From Amphiura filiformis (taxonomy: Eukaryota; Echinodermata; Ophiuroidea; Amphilepidida; Amphiuridae): DNA of 64,000 nt. The notes under the pieces are model-generated. The model did not search any database. It was not told the origin of the DNA and saw only the letters and a list, made by a program, of their open reading frames with translations. Both the position numbers and the translations under genes were made by a program. This document shows, in pieces, positions 1-11,286 of this stretch. The stretch covers positions 53,945,755-54,009,754 of the forward strand of contig NC_092635.1 in NCBI RefSeq assembly GCF_039555335.1. Reading direction: 5' to 3'. Numbering within the stretch: the stretch's first letter is position 1; each line of letters opens with the position of its first letter.

Positions 1-250
1 AAAGTCCTTGGAACGCTTGGTACACTCTGTCAAAATTCTGTGCAGAATTTCATATGATCATGGAAATGACGTATATTTTGCCTGGGAACAAGCATGACAT
101 CTACAACAATGATTTACCCTTCCCTCTCCCCATCAATCAATGTTGGAACACATTGGGAAACTGCTGAAGACTTTGGTATTTCTCAACATTGCACGGGGGA
201 GAGGGGGTGACAGTTTTCCGTTATTTACACGCAAGCGTTCCAAGACTTTT
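1..250. mobile_element. Small inverted-terminal-repeat element (MITE-like)
   Basis: The window opens with aaagtccttggaacgcttg and an inverted copy, caagcgttccaagactttt, ends near 251. The interior is non-coding. The left end coincides with the window edge, so full termini and a target duplication cannot be checked. Confidence 0.45.
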
Positions 251-263
251 ATCGTTGATTGTA

Positions 264-410
264 GGTGCGTCATTTTGGTTCAGTATTTGTGACACTTTTT
301 CACTGAGTATTAATGATGAATTACAAATAATAATGTAACAAGCACATTATGATTTGCAAGAGAGCATTCATTAGTGCATCGCTCCTAGTTGCATACAAGA
401 CTAGTGTTAG
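264..410. repeat. Duplicated intronic segment (copy 1; copy 2 at 2669-2820)
   Basis: About 145 bp beginning near 'cattttggttcagtatttg' is repeated with few differences at 2669-2820, in the intron between K22 and K23. It lies downstream of K24. Apart from this and the terminal element, I see no exon in 1-918; the D-type exon expected after K24 would lie beyond the window. Confidence 0.6.
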
Positions 411-918
411 GTGTGTAGGACTAATCCAGTTAGCAGTTACCCTTAGACGTTTTCCTATCTTTATAAGACCCATTACTCATGCCCATAGTGGAAGCATTCC
501 TCCCAAGTTGTCAGTTTAAATGCCACACATCACATACACACCCCTACTTGTAAACATAGGCAACGATGTACATCAAACCACCCTATTGATTATTTTTTTA
601 GTATCCATCTGTGGACACACATACACCCACACATAATTCGAATTCTTATTATCTAAGTGCATACTTAACCATCTGCATGCAATGGCTATAATGCATTCTT
701 ATGCTATTTTGATTCTAGAAATGCTGAACAGGAACTGTGGACATCCACAGTTCCTGTGCATTAGCAATTACAATTACACAGAGATGTCTCATGTACTCAT
801 TATGTGTATGCTAGTTTTCCAGTGTTTACAAAAGCAACACACACATTCACTCCCCCCACACACCCCACACATGAACACTATATATTAGAAATAGGCTTAA
901 AAGTTTGACACTACACAC

Positions 919-1065
919 CGTTTGAGCATCCACCATGGTATGCTATTCTTAGCTGACGGTTTTTGTTGCAAGCTTCAAGTCCTAGTTTACAGCGGTTTGT
1001 GTAAGTCTTGCCATCTGTACCACACACTGGATAATACTCCTCAGTGCAGACTTGTGGGCAATAAT
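919..1065 (-). CDS. Kazal exon K24 (type C), last seen in the window
   Basis: 147-nt phase 1-1 exon; acceptor ...tttgacag, donor gtgtgtag. The domain has six cysteines with Cys1-x3-Cys2 (CPQVC), CTEEYYPVCG, NRC, EAC and GGC. The residue two after Cys2, the P1 position by analogy with ovomucoid third domain, is Glu, unique here. Sequence around KLGLEAC and LRIAY matches the C-type domains K8, K12, K16 and K20, consistent with its place after K22 (A) and K23 (B). The gene must continue beyond base 1 because no stop or 3' end is seen. Confidence 0.88.
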
Positions 1066-1830
1066 CTGTCAAATATCATGACAAAAGTGAAAATTGTTAA
1101 ACTTTTCAAAATTCCAAAACAATCCAAATAATGATGAATAGGCCTTGTCTTTCCAGGTTTCGAAATTCCAGGTTTTCTACAAATCACACTCAAGATGTTT
1201 AGGGTTTGTTGTAGGTGTGTAATTTGATTCACACACCTGGGACATCAAGTGTACTCCCAACATTTACTTTCTTAAAATTGACTGACTGATATTTCAATCA
1301 TTTAACAGTAATGACAGGATTCAATCTAAAGATGTTAAAAATAGATTGAAACAGATTTTTGGATTAACTTGCTCTGTTTATAGACTGATTTCACCATCAA
1401 ACTAATTGTTACTCCTTAAGTACTGGCAAATGGCATGCATTGCATCTTTTTATTTCAAAATCCAGTCGGCAAACGGTTGAAAAACAATGAAAAAAATTGT
1501 CCCTAACTTTAATAGCTAAGAGATTGAGAATCACTCCTTTCGGGTAGAATAAAAATACTTAGTCAAAAGCCATTGTCCCTAATTGCAATCAACAACAGAA
1601 ATGGTATGCACCTCAAAAGCCAGGATGAAGTTCATATAATTATTATCAGTGTGTCACAGAAAGGAAGTTACTTTTCATGACTAGGAAAGATTTACTAGCA
1701 ATCTGCTCCATTTCGCATGGTTCAATCCCCACCGTTTTTTTGCTCTCTCAGTTTATTCTATGTCAGTTTGCCCGAGCTTCTCTTTCAGCTTATTTTGTAA
1801 ATAAGTAAAAAAGATATTCCCTCTGCTTAC

Positions 1831-1977
1831 CTGGAATACACTCGCCAGCATACAAGACTCTCAAATCTGGATTGTTACTACAAGCTTCTTTGTTTAGTTC
1901 ACATCTGTTGGGGTAGGTTCTCCTGTCATTACCACAAACTGGGTTGTTTTCTGTATTGCAGACATCAGGACAACGTG
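1831..1977 (-). CDS. Kazal exon K23 (type B, divergent)
   Basis: 147-nt phase 1-1 exon, donor g|gtaagc, acceptor ttctttgcag. Six cysteines; CPDVC, then CNTENNPVCG, NRC, EAC, GEC. P1-equivalent is Thr. YPNRCEL and the DLRVLYAGEC end resemble the B-type domain K2, so it fills the B slot of the last, partial A-B-C-(D) module. Unlike the four B domains K7, K11, K15 and K19, it keeps Cys1-x3-Cys2 rather than x5. Confidence 0.9.
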
Positions 1978-2191
1978 CTGCAAAGAACAAAATCAACAAA
2001 CATTGACAGGATTAAGCACCATCATGAAAAATTGTCACTTGTAACAACACTTGGCTGTAGAAAGTAGCTCAATTTCCTTTGGCAAAATTAGAAATTAGGG
2101 TGCTTTGATTGAATCTGAAGGAAACAACTGAATAGAAATACTAGGAAACATAAGGTTTAAAATCTTTAACACAGTTTCATACACTCTTAGA

Positions 2192-2603
2192 TAGCGAGAA
2201 CCAATCAGAGCAAGCGTTAGAAAAATCAAAACCATGCATTTATTGTGTCTAATTGCACTCCGCGTACTACGCGCAGTGCTTTCGCGCGCATTCGCGTCTT
2301 GTAGGCTTGATTCATTTTTCGGGCGGGTTGATGCATTTATATTTGGTTCTATTTTCCAATATTTTTAGTGATAATTTTGTTATAAAAACAGCAAATATCA
2401 CATGTTTTTTTTTCTCGTGTATGAAATAGGTTAATGAACTTGTATTACTTGTTGCTCGAGAAATTAGACAAAATAATGCACTTGCGCTGATGTTGATGTG
2501 TCTAATGCACTCCCCCCTTCGGGGCTTGTGCATTAGACGCATCAACATCAGCGCGCGTGCATTATTTTGTCTAATTTCTCTTCCAACAAGTAATACGCGT
2601 TCA
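2192..2603. mobile_element. Hairpin-containing interspersed repeat (relative at 52447-52710)
   Basis: The segment 2192-2455 is clearly homologous to 52447-52710 (shared gtgctttcg, gcgggttgatgcatttatat, tttttagtga). It ends in a large palindrome: 2436-2515 and 2523-2603 are inverted copies, including aataatgca and ctgatgttgatg, around a short ccccttcgggg loop. Non-coding; a MITE-like family is the likely identity. Confidence 0.6.
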
Positions 2604-2668
2604 TTAACCTATATATCATATTAGGCCAATGCAACAATTAAAACAATTTAAGTGCTACCAATTTGTGC

Positions 2669-2820
2669 AATAATAAGTGTGTCATTTTGGTTCAGTTTTT
2701 GTGACATTTCTTCACCGAGTATTAATGATGAATTACAATAATAATGTAACAAACACATTATGATTTGCACAAGAGCATTCATTAGTGTATCACTTCTACT
2801 TGTATACAAGATTAGTGAAG
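2669..2820. repeat. Duplicated intronic segment (copy 2)
   Basis: Second copy of the roughly 145-bp segment at 264-410. The remainder of the K22-K23 intron up to 3305 has no feature I recognise. Confidence 0.6.
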
Positions 2821-3305
2821 GTGGAAGAAATTTGGATGAAATACATTATTTCAAAAATTTCACCCATCCCTACTTGTTCTGTGTGACAACCGGGGACACA
2901 CAATGACACAACACACAGTTTACAACTTTCACTGACAAACTGGGGACTAAATGGAAGATTATTGAGATTTGTTTATGACAATCGGGGTCACCAATACTCC
3001 TTTAAGGTTTACCATGCTGTCTCTGGTCCGAATAATGCCATTTTTGGCATTTTCAGATAGAGTGGGGTACGTAGCATTATTATTACTCCAACCGGGGGGA
3101 TTCATGGGTGGAAAAAAAACGGTGATTACAAATGCAACCAACCCCCATACCCCTAACTCACTCACTCTATCAGTGTATTGGCAAAGATTAAAATAAACCA
3201 ATATTTACAACCAACAAAAACATCCATTTGATCAAAATATGAATTTAGGATCGATTTAAACTTGTTCTTTGATCTCTACAACAAACTCATGTTAATAAGA
3301 CTCAC

Positions 3306-3452
3306 TTCGACATTCTCCAACATGATCTACAGCAAGTTGGCCATTGTTATTGCAGGCTTCAACTTCCAATTGACATTGGTTGGCATAGTTCTGTCCATCT
3401 GTACCACAAACTGGACTGTAGTCTAGCGGACATACTGTTGGACATGGTGGTT
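3306..3452 (-). CDS. Kazal exon K22 (type A)
   Basis: 147-nt phase 1-1 exon; donor a|gtgagt, acceptor ttttag. Begins EPPCPTVCPLDYSPVCG, the A-type signature, followed by NQC, EAC and DHVGEC. P1-equivalent Leu. Opens the partial sixth module (A-B-C). It is shorter than the other A exons (153-156 nt) because the tail after the last cysteine (ISRG/FSRG in K6 and K10) is missing and splicing occurs right after GECR. Confidence 0.92.
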
Positions 3453-3506
3453 CTAAAACAAAAGGATACATATAAGTACAAATAGAAGTAAATCAAAACA
3501 TGTACA

Positions 3507-3799
3507 TTAACCCTAACCGCCTAAGGGCTTTTTGGCGTCGGGAAGGGAAAGAAGGAAGGAATAAAGAGAGAAAAGAAGGAAAGAAGGTGGTTGCTCTGGG
3601 TGGGATTCGAACCCGAGACCCCTCGCATGCCAGGCACGGGGTCGGCGACACTTTGCCAACGGGTCTTGGGCTTCGCTGGTTTAAACCGTGCCTATATATC
3701 ACTTAGGGCGATTGCGTCATCACACCACGTGGGATGCATGCACTAACAGCGCATATATCAAGTAGTATTTTGTAGTTTACCGTCCTGTTAGGGTTAAGG
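3507..3799 (-). mobile_element. tRNA-derived SINE-like element bounded by short inverted repeats
   Basis: On the minus strand, 3658-3648 reads TGGCAAAGTGT (A-box-like) and 3613-3602 reads GGTTCGAATCCC (B box), spaced as in a tRNA. The intervening 7-nt loop could carry a TGG anticodon. The element is bounded by taaccctaac near 3507 and gttagggtta near 3787. The acceptor stem is not convincing, so a functional tRNA is unlikely; a SINE or other tRNA-headed repeat fits better. Confidence 0.5.
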
Positions 3800-4272
3800 G
3801 AATCACACACTCTGATTAATACTGTGTGCTAGCCATATAGGCTTATACATAAAAAACAGTTTTGAGATATTTTCTCAAGATATCAAGAGCTATCTTAAGA
3901 ACCACTGAACCAATATTCATAACCTCATTAATATACGCGAAGCCTGTGATCCAATCAAAAGAAATTGATTGCCTGACCGCGCACTAATTGCGAGGTCATT
4001 AATAACTCACAATGACTCCTGACGCGCTGTAAGTGTGTGCGTGTATAAGCTACGCGTTATGACATTGCACACGCCTACGCGATGATGTCGCGCTAACTGT
4101 GATTGGTAGCTCTTGTTGTCGGCGCGAATGTTAAATTCGCCTGGTCGATTTTTTTTGTAGGGTAGGTTCAACAACAATTCAAACTGGTTATATTTAACAG
4201 CGTTTTATGGCATAAAATAACATAAAATGCCATTTTGATTTGTTCAAAATATTAGAAACGACGGTAATGAAT

Positions 4273-4442
4273 GACAATAATAACTTTGCACCATCTATTT
4301 TGAGGTCATTGTGTGAAATTGGAGGGTTTTGTTTTGGGCCTCGGTATTTTTCCGCTCCCTCGGAAAAATACCTCCGCCCAAAACAAAACCCTCCGATTTC
4401 ACACAATGACCTCAAAATAGATGGTGCGCAGTTATTATTGTC
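4273..4442. repeat. Near-perfect 170-bp palindrome
   Basis: Arms of about 77 bp (4273-4350 and 4365-4442) are almost exact inverted copies, beginning gacaataata and ending tattattgtc, with a short central spacer. Probably a fold-back element or MITE inside the K21-K22 intron. ORFs crossing it on either strand are artefacts of the symmetry. Confidence 0.85.
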
Positions 4443-4757
4443 TAACTAGGCTTGTTTGTAATCGTTGTAATGCATTTTTCATGCTGATTCTAAATATGGT
4501 CATGCAAACTTTGGATTTTGAAATTTTGGACAAAAATGATACTTGTCGTCTGCAGTTGCCACCCGCATAGAGAGTAAAGCTTTTGTCAAACCTCTGTTGA
4601 GATGCCAGTACCTGCTTTTATGGAGTACCAATCCAGATCCAGATACATACAAGATATACAATCATGACAGGATCAATGTCAATAATGTGGATAACCGAAT
4701 CACTTTTCCCTATCAGAATCCATGGAAAAAAAAGAAAATTTTGCCAAAGATAAGTAC

Positions 4758-4913
4758 CTGTTGCACTGATGACACATTCACCAGCATATGCTGCTCTCAG
4801 GTTTTCATTTACAGTACAGGCTTCACGTCCTAAAACACATCTACTGGAGTAGGTTACACCATCCGTACCACATACTGGCTCATATATTGCAGGACACACT
4901 TCAGGACAATAAA
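4758..4913 (-). CDS. Kazal exon K21 (type D)
   Basis: 156-nt phase 1-1 exon, acceptor ctccatag, donor g|gtactt. CPEVCPAIYEPVCG, SSRC, EAC, then NENLRAAYAGEC, the D-type hallmark shared with K9 and K13. P1-equivalent Ala. Ends module 5 (K18-K21). Cys1-Cys2 spacing is x3, as in K17 and unlike K9/K13 (x5). Confidence 0.93.
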
Positions 4914-5003
4914 CTATGGAGAAAATAGATAATACAAATTGTTCCTTTACTTTGAGTTAAGTTATTAGATCCTGAGATATTGCAGAAGTGCAAGACAAAT
5001 TAA

Positions 5004-5490
5004 CAGTCCGGTCCGACTGCCTGATCAGGATATGCTGCCGAGTCAGGCAGTATGGTATCCCACAATGCAAAGATCTATTTCAAATAGAGCATCTTTTAAT
5101 ATACCGTTATTTCTTGGTTTAGAGTAAAGAAGTAGGTAAAATATATAAAATTATCAATGAATGTACAATTAGTAGTAATTTTTCATCAATTTTAGTTAAA
5201 ATAAAGTTAATTTGCATATTTGAATCAAATTTTTTAAAACCGTTAGAAATTGTTTTGTTATTTAAATTATTTTTCTCCCGGTGGAATTTTTTTTCGCCCG
5301 GTGAAAAATTGTCAACCTACATGTAGCTCATGTGTGTCAAAGGAAACTTTCCCCCGATCTTTTATAAAATCACCATGAACAATTTAGTCCTTAGTCTGTC
5401 GAATTCGGAAGGGTTACCAAAGCCCGTGTTGCCTAACTCGGCAACATGCTGCCTGATTCGGCAGTACTTCCTGATCAGGCAGTCGGACCG
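5004..5490. mobile_element. 487-bp TIR element flanked by a 10-bp direct repeat
   Basis: Left end cagtccggtccgactgcc and right end ggcagtcggaccg are inverted copies; similarity extends about 45 bp inward. The sequence gacaaattaa occurs immediately outside both ends (4994-5003 and 5491-5500), a likely target-site duplication. The interior has no ORF. Non-autonomous DNA transposon; superfamily not assigned (9-10-bp duplications would suit Mutator-like elements). Confidence 0.75.
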
Positions 5491-5569
5491 GACAAATTAA
5501 ACATAAAAGAATGAGCAGAAATACAAATTATTTTTCCTCAACGTTTGTTATAATAGGCGCGGGAAGGAA

Positions 5570-6650
5570 TAACATTGGGTTATTCAGTTGTAATCCATAC
5601 ACCCCCAGCAAACACAAAACGTTTTCGACATCATTCGCAAAAGGTTATAATAGGTTGTCAGAAAACGTTTAAATGTCGGGTTATATAAAGGGTATATTAA
5701 AAGGGCATTTCGTGATCCACAGCATCATCCCCCCACTTTTCTCAAAAAAAGTTGAGATTTTTATATCACTGGAAACCTCTTGCTACATAATGTTTATGCA
5801 CAAAATATTTCTTGCAGATTAATTCGTTTAGCACAGATATCGTGAAATTTGAATTTCGTTCTGGTGCACCAGAACGAAATTACAACACATTGTCTATGGA
5901 GCAGTGCAATATTCATAATCGTGCATGACTCGCAAACGCACAATCGGAAGCAACTGAAATTTTGGGAATAAGCTTTTTTTGTGGATATCTACTGAAATAT
6001 GTCATAAAAAGAAGATGCTAGGATCACGAAATACTCCTTTAAGGGTATAAAACGTTTTCATAACATTCAAAAACATTTTTGATAATCTACTGCCTAGCAA
6101 ACACATAATGTTTTACAGAAAACGTTTAAATGTCGGGTTATATAAAGGGCATAAAAACGTTTTATTAACATTCCAAAAACATTTTTGAAAACTTGATACA
6201 AAACATTCTAAACAGAATGTTATTTTGGTGTTGAAAAAAATATTTTGCGAAAAATGTTTTCCCAAAATATTTGCAATAACGTTTTAAAAACGTTTTCATG
6301 ACCTTTATATAACCCGACATTTAAATGTTATTAAAACGTTTCGATAAAAAGATTTTAAGAACATTTTTGTGTTTGCTGGGTGCAAATATTTTAATATAAT
6401 GTTATTTAAATGATGACAAAATATTTGGCATAAAATGTTTGCAAAAATAGTTTACAATAAAATTTTGAAAACATTTTTAAAATATTGCTGTAGTGTGTTT
6501 TCATACAAAACGTTTTAAAACGTTTTCATGTCCTTTATATAACCCGACATTTTAATGTTATTAAAACGTCTTTACCTAAACCAAAAGCCAAAATATAACT
6601 TATTTAAAACGTTTTAAAAACGTTTTTGTGTTTGCTGGGACCCTAATCTT
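5570..6650. repeat. Composite of 'tttgctggg / aacgtttt' interspersed repeats
   Basis: Repeated inverted and direct copies of gtgtttgctggg, aaaacgtttt and ataacccgacattt run through this stretch (for example 6290-6385 and 6500-6640, inverted relative to 6110-6180). A separate TTAA-type element (5698-6044) is inserted in it. No coding potential. Confidence 0.7.
5698..6044. mobile_element. TTAA-bounded MITE, family copy 1
   Basis: Starts TTAA|aagggcatttcgtgatcc and ends ggatcacgaaatactcct|TTAA, giving inverted termini next to TTAA, the target signature of piggyBac-type elements. Homologous copies lie at about 46450-46762 and 52086-52432. About 345 bp, non-coding. Confidence 0.75.
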
Positions 6651-7200
6651 CCACACAGGGAGTATAAATTTCAAATGGGGTTACCTGACTGGGTGACTCC
6701 ATTTAAAATCTACACCCCCTGTGTCTTTGATAAGAAGTGTAAGGATTTCAACTGGAACAGACCATTTCGAAAATCATGTGCCTATAGCTACATTTCAATA
6801 ACACATGTTTTCAAATGGAGCCCCCATTTAGGTAACCCATTTAAAATCTACATCCAATGTGTGGACAATTGTGACACGATCTGGTCCATGGGGGCCAAAG
6901 GAGGCATTTTTGAAAATTGAGTTACTATAACCATTACTTTATACAAACATTAGGCTATTATATACTGAAAACACCAAAGATCTAGGATACTTGGTTCTAA
7001 AGTTATGAAGTTTCGTGATGTCTATTTTCTTATGTATTTTATTGGTTTTTTTACTCCATATTTTTGCCTTTATCTCAATTTCAAATTTGCCGCCTTTGGC
7101 CCCCATGGACCAGATTGTGTCACAATTAAGGTCATGTCTTAGGGGGTGTATGGATTTCAACTGGAATAGCCTAACCCATGTAAACACACAAAAGGTGTGA
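6650..7200. repeat. 'ccagttgaaatcc...ctgtggaaga' repeats with a hairpin at 6866-7128
   Basis: Copies of a short interspersed family (attccagttgaaatcc, ccccctgtggaagat and their complements) occur here and again near 9540, 19000-19400, 49460-49760 and 50110-50300. Within it, 6866-6920 and 7075-7128 are inverted copies (gacacgatctggtccatggg and its complement). Non-coding. Confidence 0.6.
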
Positions 7201-7219
7201 GAGGTAAACAATTACTTAC

Positions 7220-7369
7220 CACTCAAACAGTCGCCATCATAAGCAACTCTCAATTGTGCATCATTATTAGCACAGGCTTCAAGTAATAGTTTACATCTGT
7301 TGGAGTAGGTCTTGCCATCTGAGCCACAAACTGGGGCGTATTCTGCAGTACAAACTTCTGGACATTCAT
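7220..7369 (-). CDS. Kazal exon K20 (type C)
   Basis: 150-nt phase 1-1 exon, donor g|gtaagt, acceptor tttttcag. DECPEVCTAEYAPVCG, then NRCKLLLEAC and LRVAYDGDCLSG. P1-equivalent Ala. Third member of module 5. Nearly identical to K8, K12 and K16. The intron to K19 is only 254 bp, the shortest between exons here. Confidence 0.94.
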
Positions 7370-7623
7370 CTGAAAAACAAAAAAAACTTTTGATATAAGA
7401 ATGTAATTATTGTTTTTGTATGATTGTATATTTTCACATGACCAAAGGCCAACAAAGACAACCCAGGTTGTAAAGAAAGTTGGTATATAGATTCTTATTG
7501 ATAATTGTCCCCCATGCACATGTGGGAAAAAGTTTTAATAATCTATATAAAAATACAGCTTTTCTTAAGAAAAGCAAATATATCACCCATCCCTTTGTAA
7601 CAGAAAAAGAGTCCTATGCTTAC

Positions 7624-7779
7624 ATGTTGGTTCACATCTTCCGTAGTAGATTCCTCTTAGAGTAGGTTTATTAGTACAAGCTTCTCTGCCTAGTTCACAT
7701 CTGTTGGAGTAGGTCTTACCATCATTACCACAAACTGGATCATATTTAGCTGTACAAGTTTGTACATGAGAACACAATT
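7624..7779 (-). CDS. Kazal exon K19 (type B)
   Basis: 156-nt phase 1-1 exon, donor t|gtaagc, acceptor cttcccccag. Cys1-x5-Cys2 (CSHVQTC), CTAKYDPVCG, NRCELGREAC, YYGRCEPT. P1-equivalent Ala. The donor splits a codon as T|.., so the B-C junction encodes Tyr with the 'at' that starts K20; the same junction holds in the other three modules. Confidence 0.94.
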
Positions 7780-8255
7780 CTGGGGGAAGGAAAATTAATA
7801 TCTTGTGATATATACATACTTCACAAAATAAAGCAGTAAAAATGAGCAATTATACTCACAACATAAGATTTCACCAATTTAATGATCGCTAACTCAAAGT
7901 AATCCACTTCATAGTGTGTCTAGTGGAAATTGGCTGCATCCTCATTCCCATGGACTCTACATTTATGTAATTTGTCTAAGTGCATTTTGGAATTCATAAG
8001 AATTGCACCAGCAATTCAGCAAGTGGAAGCACTGCATGCACAGAACAATCTTTTGTTTATTGCTGTATAGACTGGTGCACATAACATTAGAAAAAGTTAC
8101 CTTGTGTTGGCGAGCATAATATTGGCATAATAGGGACTCTAATTTAATAGGCACATATTTATTAAGCACTTACAACATGAATCTTGAAGCCCTGTACAAA
8201 GCATTAAACACATGAAAACAATATGCAAAAAATTACAGCGATTTAGAATGCATAC

Positions 8256-8411
8256 CTCTCCTTGAAACACATTCTCCTGCATAATTTACAGTAAGTTGGC
8301 TATTAGAATTACAGGCTTCAACCTCGAGTTGACATTGGTTGGCATAGGTCTGTCTATCGGTACCACACACTGGACTGTAGTCTAGTGGACACACACTTGA
8401 ACATGGTGATT
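8256..8411 (-). CDS. Kazal exon K18 (type A)
   Basis: 156-nt phase 1-1 exon, donor g|gtatgc, acceptor ctctaag. ESPCSSVCPLDYSPVCG, NQCQLEVEAC, YAGECVSRG. P1-equivalent Leu, shared with K22 only. Opens module 5. Confidence 0.93.
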
Positions 8412-8820
8412 CTTAGAGAAAACATCAAAGATATATTGTAAGATTAAACAATAAAATTATCTAAAATTTTGAATTGCCTCTACAACCAAATTATAAAATT
8501 TGCCTTTAGTTTCTTCAAACCCATTTTTTGGCATATTTGCAATACTTAGGCACAATGTCTGATTTGGTTCTATATTGCTGATGGCCCTTTCTATAATTAT
8601 TTATACCCTGCACATTTTTAGTGAAATGAAAAATGATAACACTATGCAAATGTTAATTATTATGCTTGATACAATTCATTACATCACCAGGGTATGATAG
8701 AAATTGTCATCAGTACCTGTCTGGGCACTGATTGTGCTACAAGACTAAATTTGATGTGGTGAGGTATAGACATGTTTCAACTGATGGTGATAGTGATGAT
8801 GATAAGTTTGATTTGAAGAT

Positions 8821-9010
8821 GACCTTTTCAGTAAATCCAATAAACCTTTGCGTGTACACCTGAGAACTCGTCATCTGACGTCACGCCAACTTGAAATGCG
8901 CAGTAACGATGTTCAATAAATGATGTGCGCATCGGCGCAGATCGGCATGACGTCAAGTGATGAGTTTTCAGGAGTACTCGCAAAGGCTTATGGGATTTAC
9001 CGAAAAGGTC
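8821..9010. mobile_element. 190-bp fold-back element next to exon K17
   Basis: Arms of about 65 bp: gaccttttcagtaaatcc at the left and ggatttaccgaaaaggtc at the right, continuing through gacgtca motifs. It ends 12 bp from the K17 donor. The rest of the K17-K18 intron (8412-8820) shows nothing recognisable. Confidence 0.7.
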
Positions 9011-9022
9011 AATCATAATTAC

Positions 9023-9181
9023 CTGTAGGGGCTACTCTATCACATTCACCAGCATATGCTGCTCTCAGGTTGTCGTTATTATTACAAGCTTCAAAACCTA
9101 GTTGACATCTGTTGGGGTAGGTTCTACCATCTGTACCACAAACTGGCTCAAAGACAGTTGGACATACCTCTGGACAATAAA
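9023..9181 (-). CDS. Kazal exon K17 (type D)
   Basis: 159-nt phase 1-1 exon, donor g|gtaatt, acceptor acccaag. YCPEVCPTVFEPVCG, NRC, FEAC, NDNLRAAYAGEC and a VAPT tail. P1-equivalent Thr. Closes module 4. The Phe before EPVC is unusual, as most domains have Tyr there. Confidence 0.93.
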
Positions 9182-9656
9182 CTTGGGTAAAACAAATTAA
9201 CACATAATTTTACACAAATTATCATAATCCTTCAGAGATCACCAATACATTTGCATAATGCTACTGTTTGGGTAGTGTGTATGGAAGCATATTTGGGACA
9301 GAATTATGCACAAGGGAAACCTGATATGTGCAGAAATGTCAATCAGCCTTGTTGATATAAAGACTTGTACAAAGACTAATTTCAAGCTATGCATTCTAAA
9401 CTGACCAATTACCAAAAATTACATAATAATATTTTCATTCAAATTATGAGCTAAGTCTATACTCAATATTGAATGCTTAGACTTGTGCTAGTAGAGATGT
9501 TTAAATATTTCAACCAGAATTGCACTTTTTTCAAATGTCTTCCATGGGGAGGGGGTGCGGAATTCAACTGGAATAGCCCATTAGCTTGATCAGTGGTAGT
9601 ACCATGAATGGACTTACACCAAATTACAAAAACGTAACGAAAAAACTATCATGTTA

Positions 9657-11286
9657 GGGACTGTTGCGTTATTGACCCGCAGAATTTTCCGGGTCGGACG
9701 ATCAAGGTAGACGAATACATAATCGGGCCGTGGTCTTTACATCATCGTCCCCTGGAATCACTGAAGAATGAAAAGGTCATTCATAAACCAGATAATTGAG
9801 AGGAGCGTCACGACCGCCCGTTGTGAGAATCGATCTTGTAAATTACCGGTATTTTCGATGCTATTGTTATAATTGGTAATAACTTCTCAAAACCACTTAT
9901 CACAACACAAAAGGAAGCTGACCGCATATAATAGCATTTCGCTGTCAAATGTTTGATTCTGATCGATGATTGCTGAATAGACTGCAGGGTCTATGACTAA
10001 TTATAATAAAATAATTATTATGGCGAATAATATAAGGATTATTAATTTGCTTTAAGTTTTATTAATTCTATAGTCCAAAAGTCAGAAGTAGAGAAAAAAA
10101 CCTTCAGCAGTATTGACATATTTTCGATCTGTTTGGAAAATAGTAGGCCTATATGTTTTAGTAGGCCTACACGCAAATTAATAACTCAAAATATATACTG
10201 GTAGCACGCACTATATTTTGGATCTGAGCCAAATCAGCAGTGGTGTAGCCAGGGGAGCGGAGGTATATACCCACAGACATTTTCAGGGATAAAATGGGAA
10301 CAGCAAAGAGAAAAATGTCGTTAAAATTACTAAAAACGGGACGAGAAAAATGACAAATGGGACGAATATTTGGTTGTTCTACTTCACTCTATAAGGCTGG
10401 CTACACTGCTGCAAATCAGGCTCTCGAATCACAACCAAGTATTATAGAAACACGATTTTCTTAAACATGTTAAAGTGCATACTACTTTTACATTTTTCCT
10501 CATGGCTCAACCCCGGGCTCAACGATGCAATAAATTAAAGTTTAAAATATCATAATTATACATCTGAGTCTATTATCTGATAAACTAGTCCTAAACGAAA
10601 GCAAAATTAAAATTCAATATGACCCTGAAGATAAATAAATAAATATGTCAAAATAAAAATGAATTAATGAATAAAAAAACAAGAAACTGCTTAAATATTG
10701 AAATGAAAAATGGATATGATAGATGAATATTAAATTAGTAAATAACTTGTTTGCATCCAGTTCTTTTCGTCAAAACTTTTTAAAGCTTTTTCAATGAAAT
10801 AAAAAGTATGTTTATACAGCTAAGACATGTTTAACCTTGTCTTGCTTGTTGCGAAAGTTTAATCGAATAAATAACTTGGGCAGGATCGTCCATAAAGCAT
10901 CATAGGTATAGGCATATTATAATACTGCTCGTGATTTAAATGTTGTATCATTTTATTTATTATAAATTAAAGAAATATATAGTAATTAAGACGGTTTAAT
11001 CAGGAATCGTTTCTCTAAATCAATAACATGGTTTATAAAAACTAGTCCAGTGCTCCAGTTACGATCAATTTAATCGGTGACCAAACTAATTGACCACTTC
11101 AGCAAAGCACTTGAACGGGCACTTGAAATTGACCACCGCAAATTGCTGTTTGAAGACACGATCGATCTCGGGGGCATCATGGTCATGCTTCTTCCGTCCC
11201 GGTCTTTGAATTTCATCGGGTAGCTAAGCTTGTTTCGTCCCGGGTCGTCCCGGGCAGGTCTTTCGGGTCAATAACGCAACAGTCCC
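9657..11286. mobile_element. 1.63-kb non-autonomous DNA transposon with TTA duplication (PIF/Harbinger-like)
   Basis: Terminal inverted repeats gggactgttgcgttattgac (left) and its complement (right, ending agtccc at 11286) are exact over at least 23 bp. TTA flanks both ends (9654-9656 and 11287-11289), the 3-bp target duplication typical of PIF/Harbinger elements. The interior is AT-rich, with no transposase ORF, and carries a smaller hAT-like insertion at 10238-10411. It explains most of the long K16-K17 intron. Confidence 0.8.
10238..10411. mobile_element. 174-bp hAT-like MITE nested in the 1.63-kb element
   Basis: Begins cagtggtgtagcca and ends tggctacactgctg (inverted). The 8-bp caaatcag flanks both sides (10230-10237 and 10412-10419), the duplication size of hAT elements. 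Non-coding. Confidence 0.8.

Noticed and set aside
1041-1232. Minus-strand 63-aa ORF overlapping the K24 acceptor
   Set aside because: Different frame from the Kazal exon and crosses its splice acceptor; no domain.
3602-3658. Functional tRNA gene on the minus strand
   Set aside because: A and B boxes are present, but no credible acceptor stem, and the segment is bounded by inverted repeats; a SINE-like element is the better reading.
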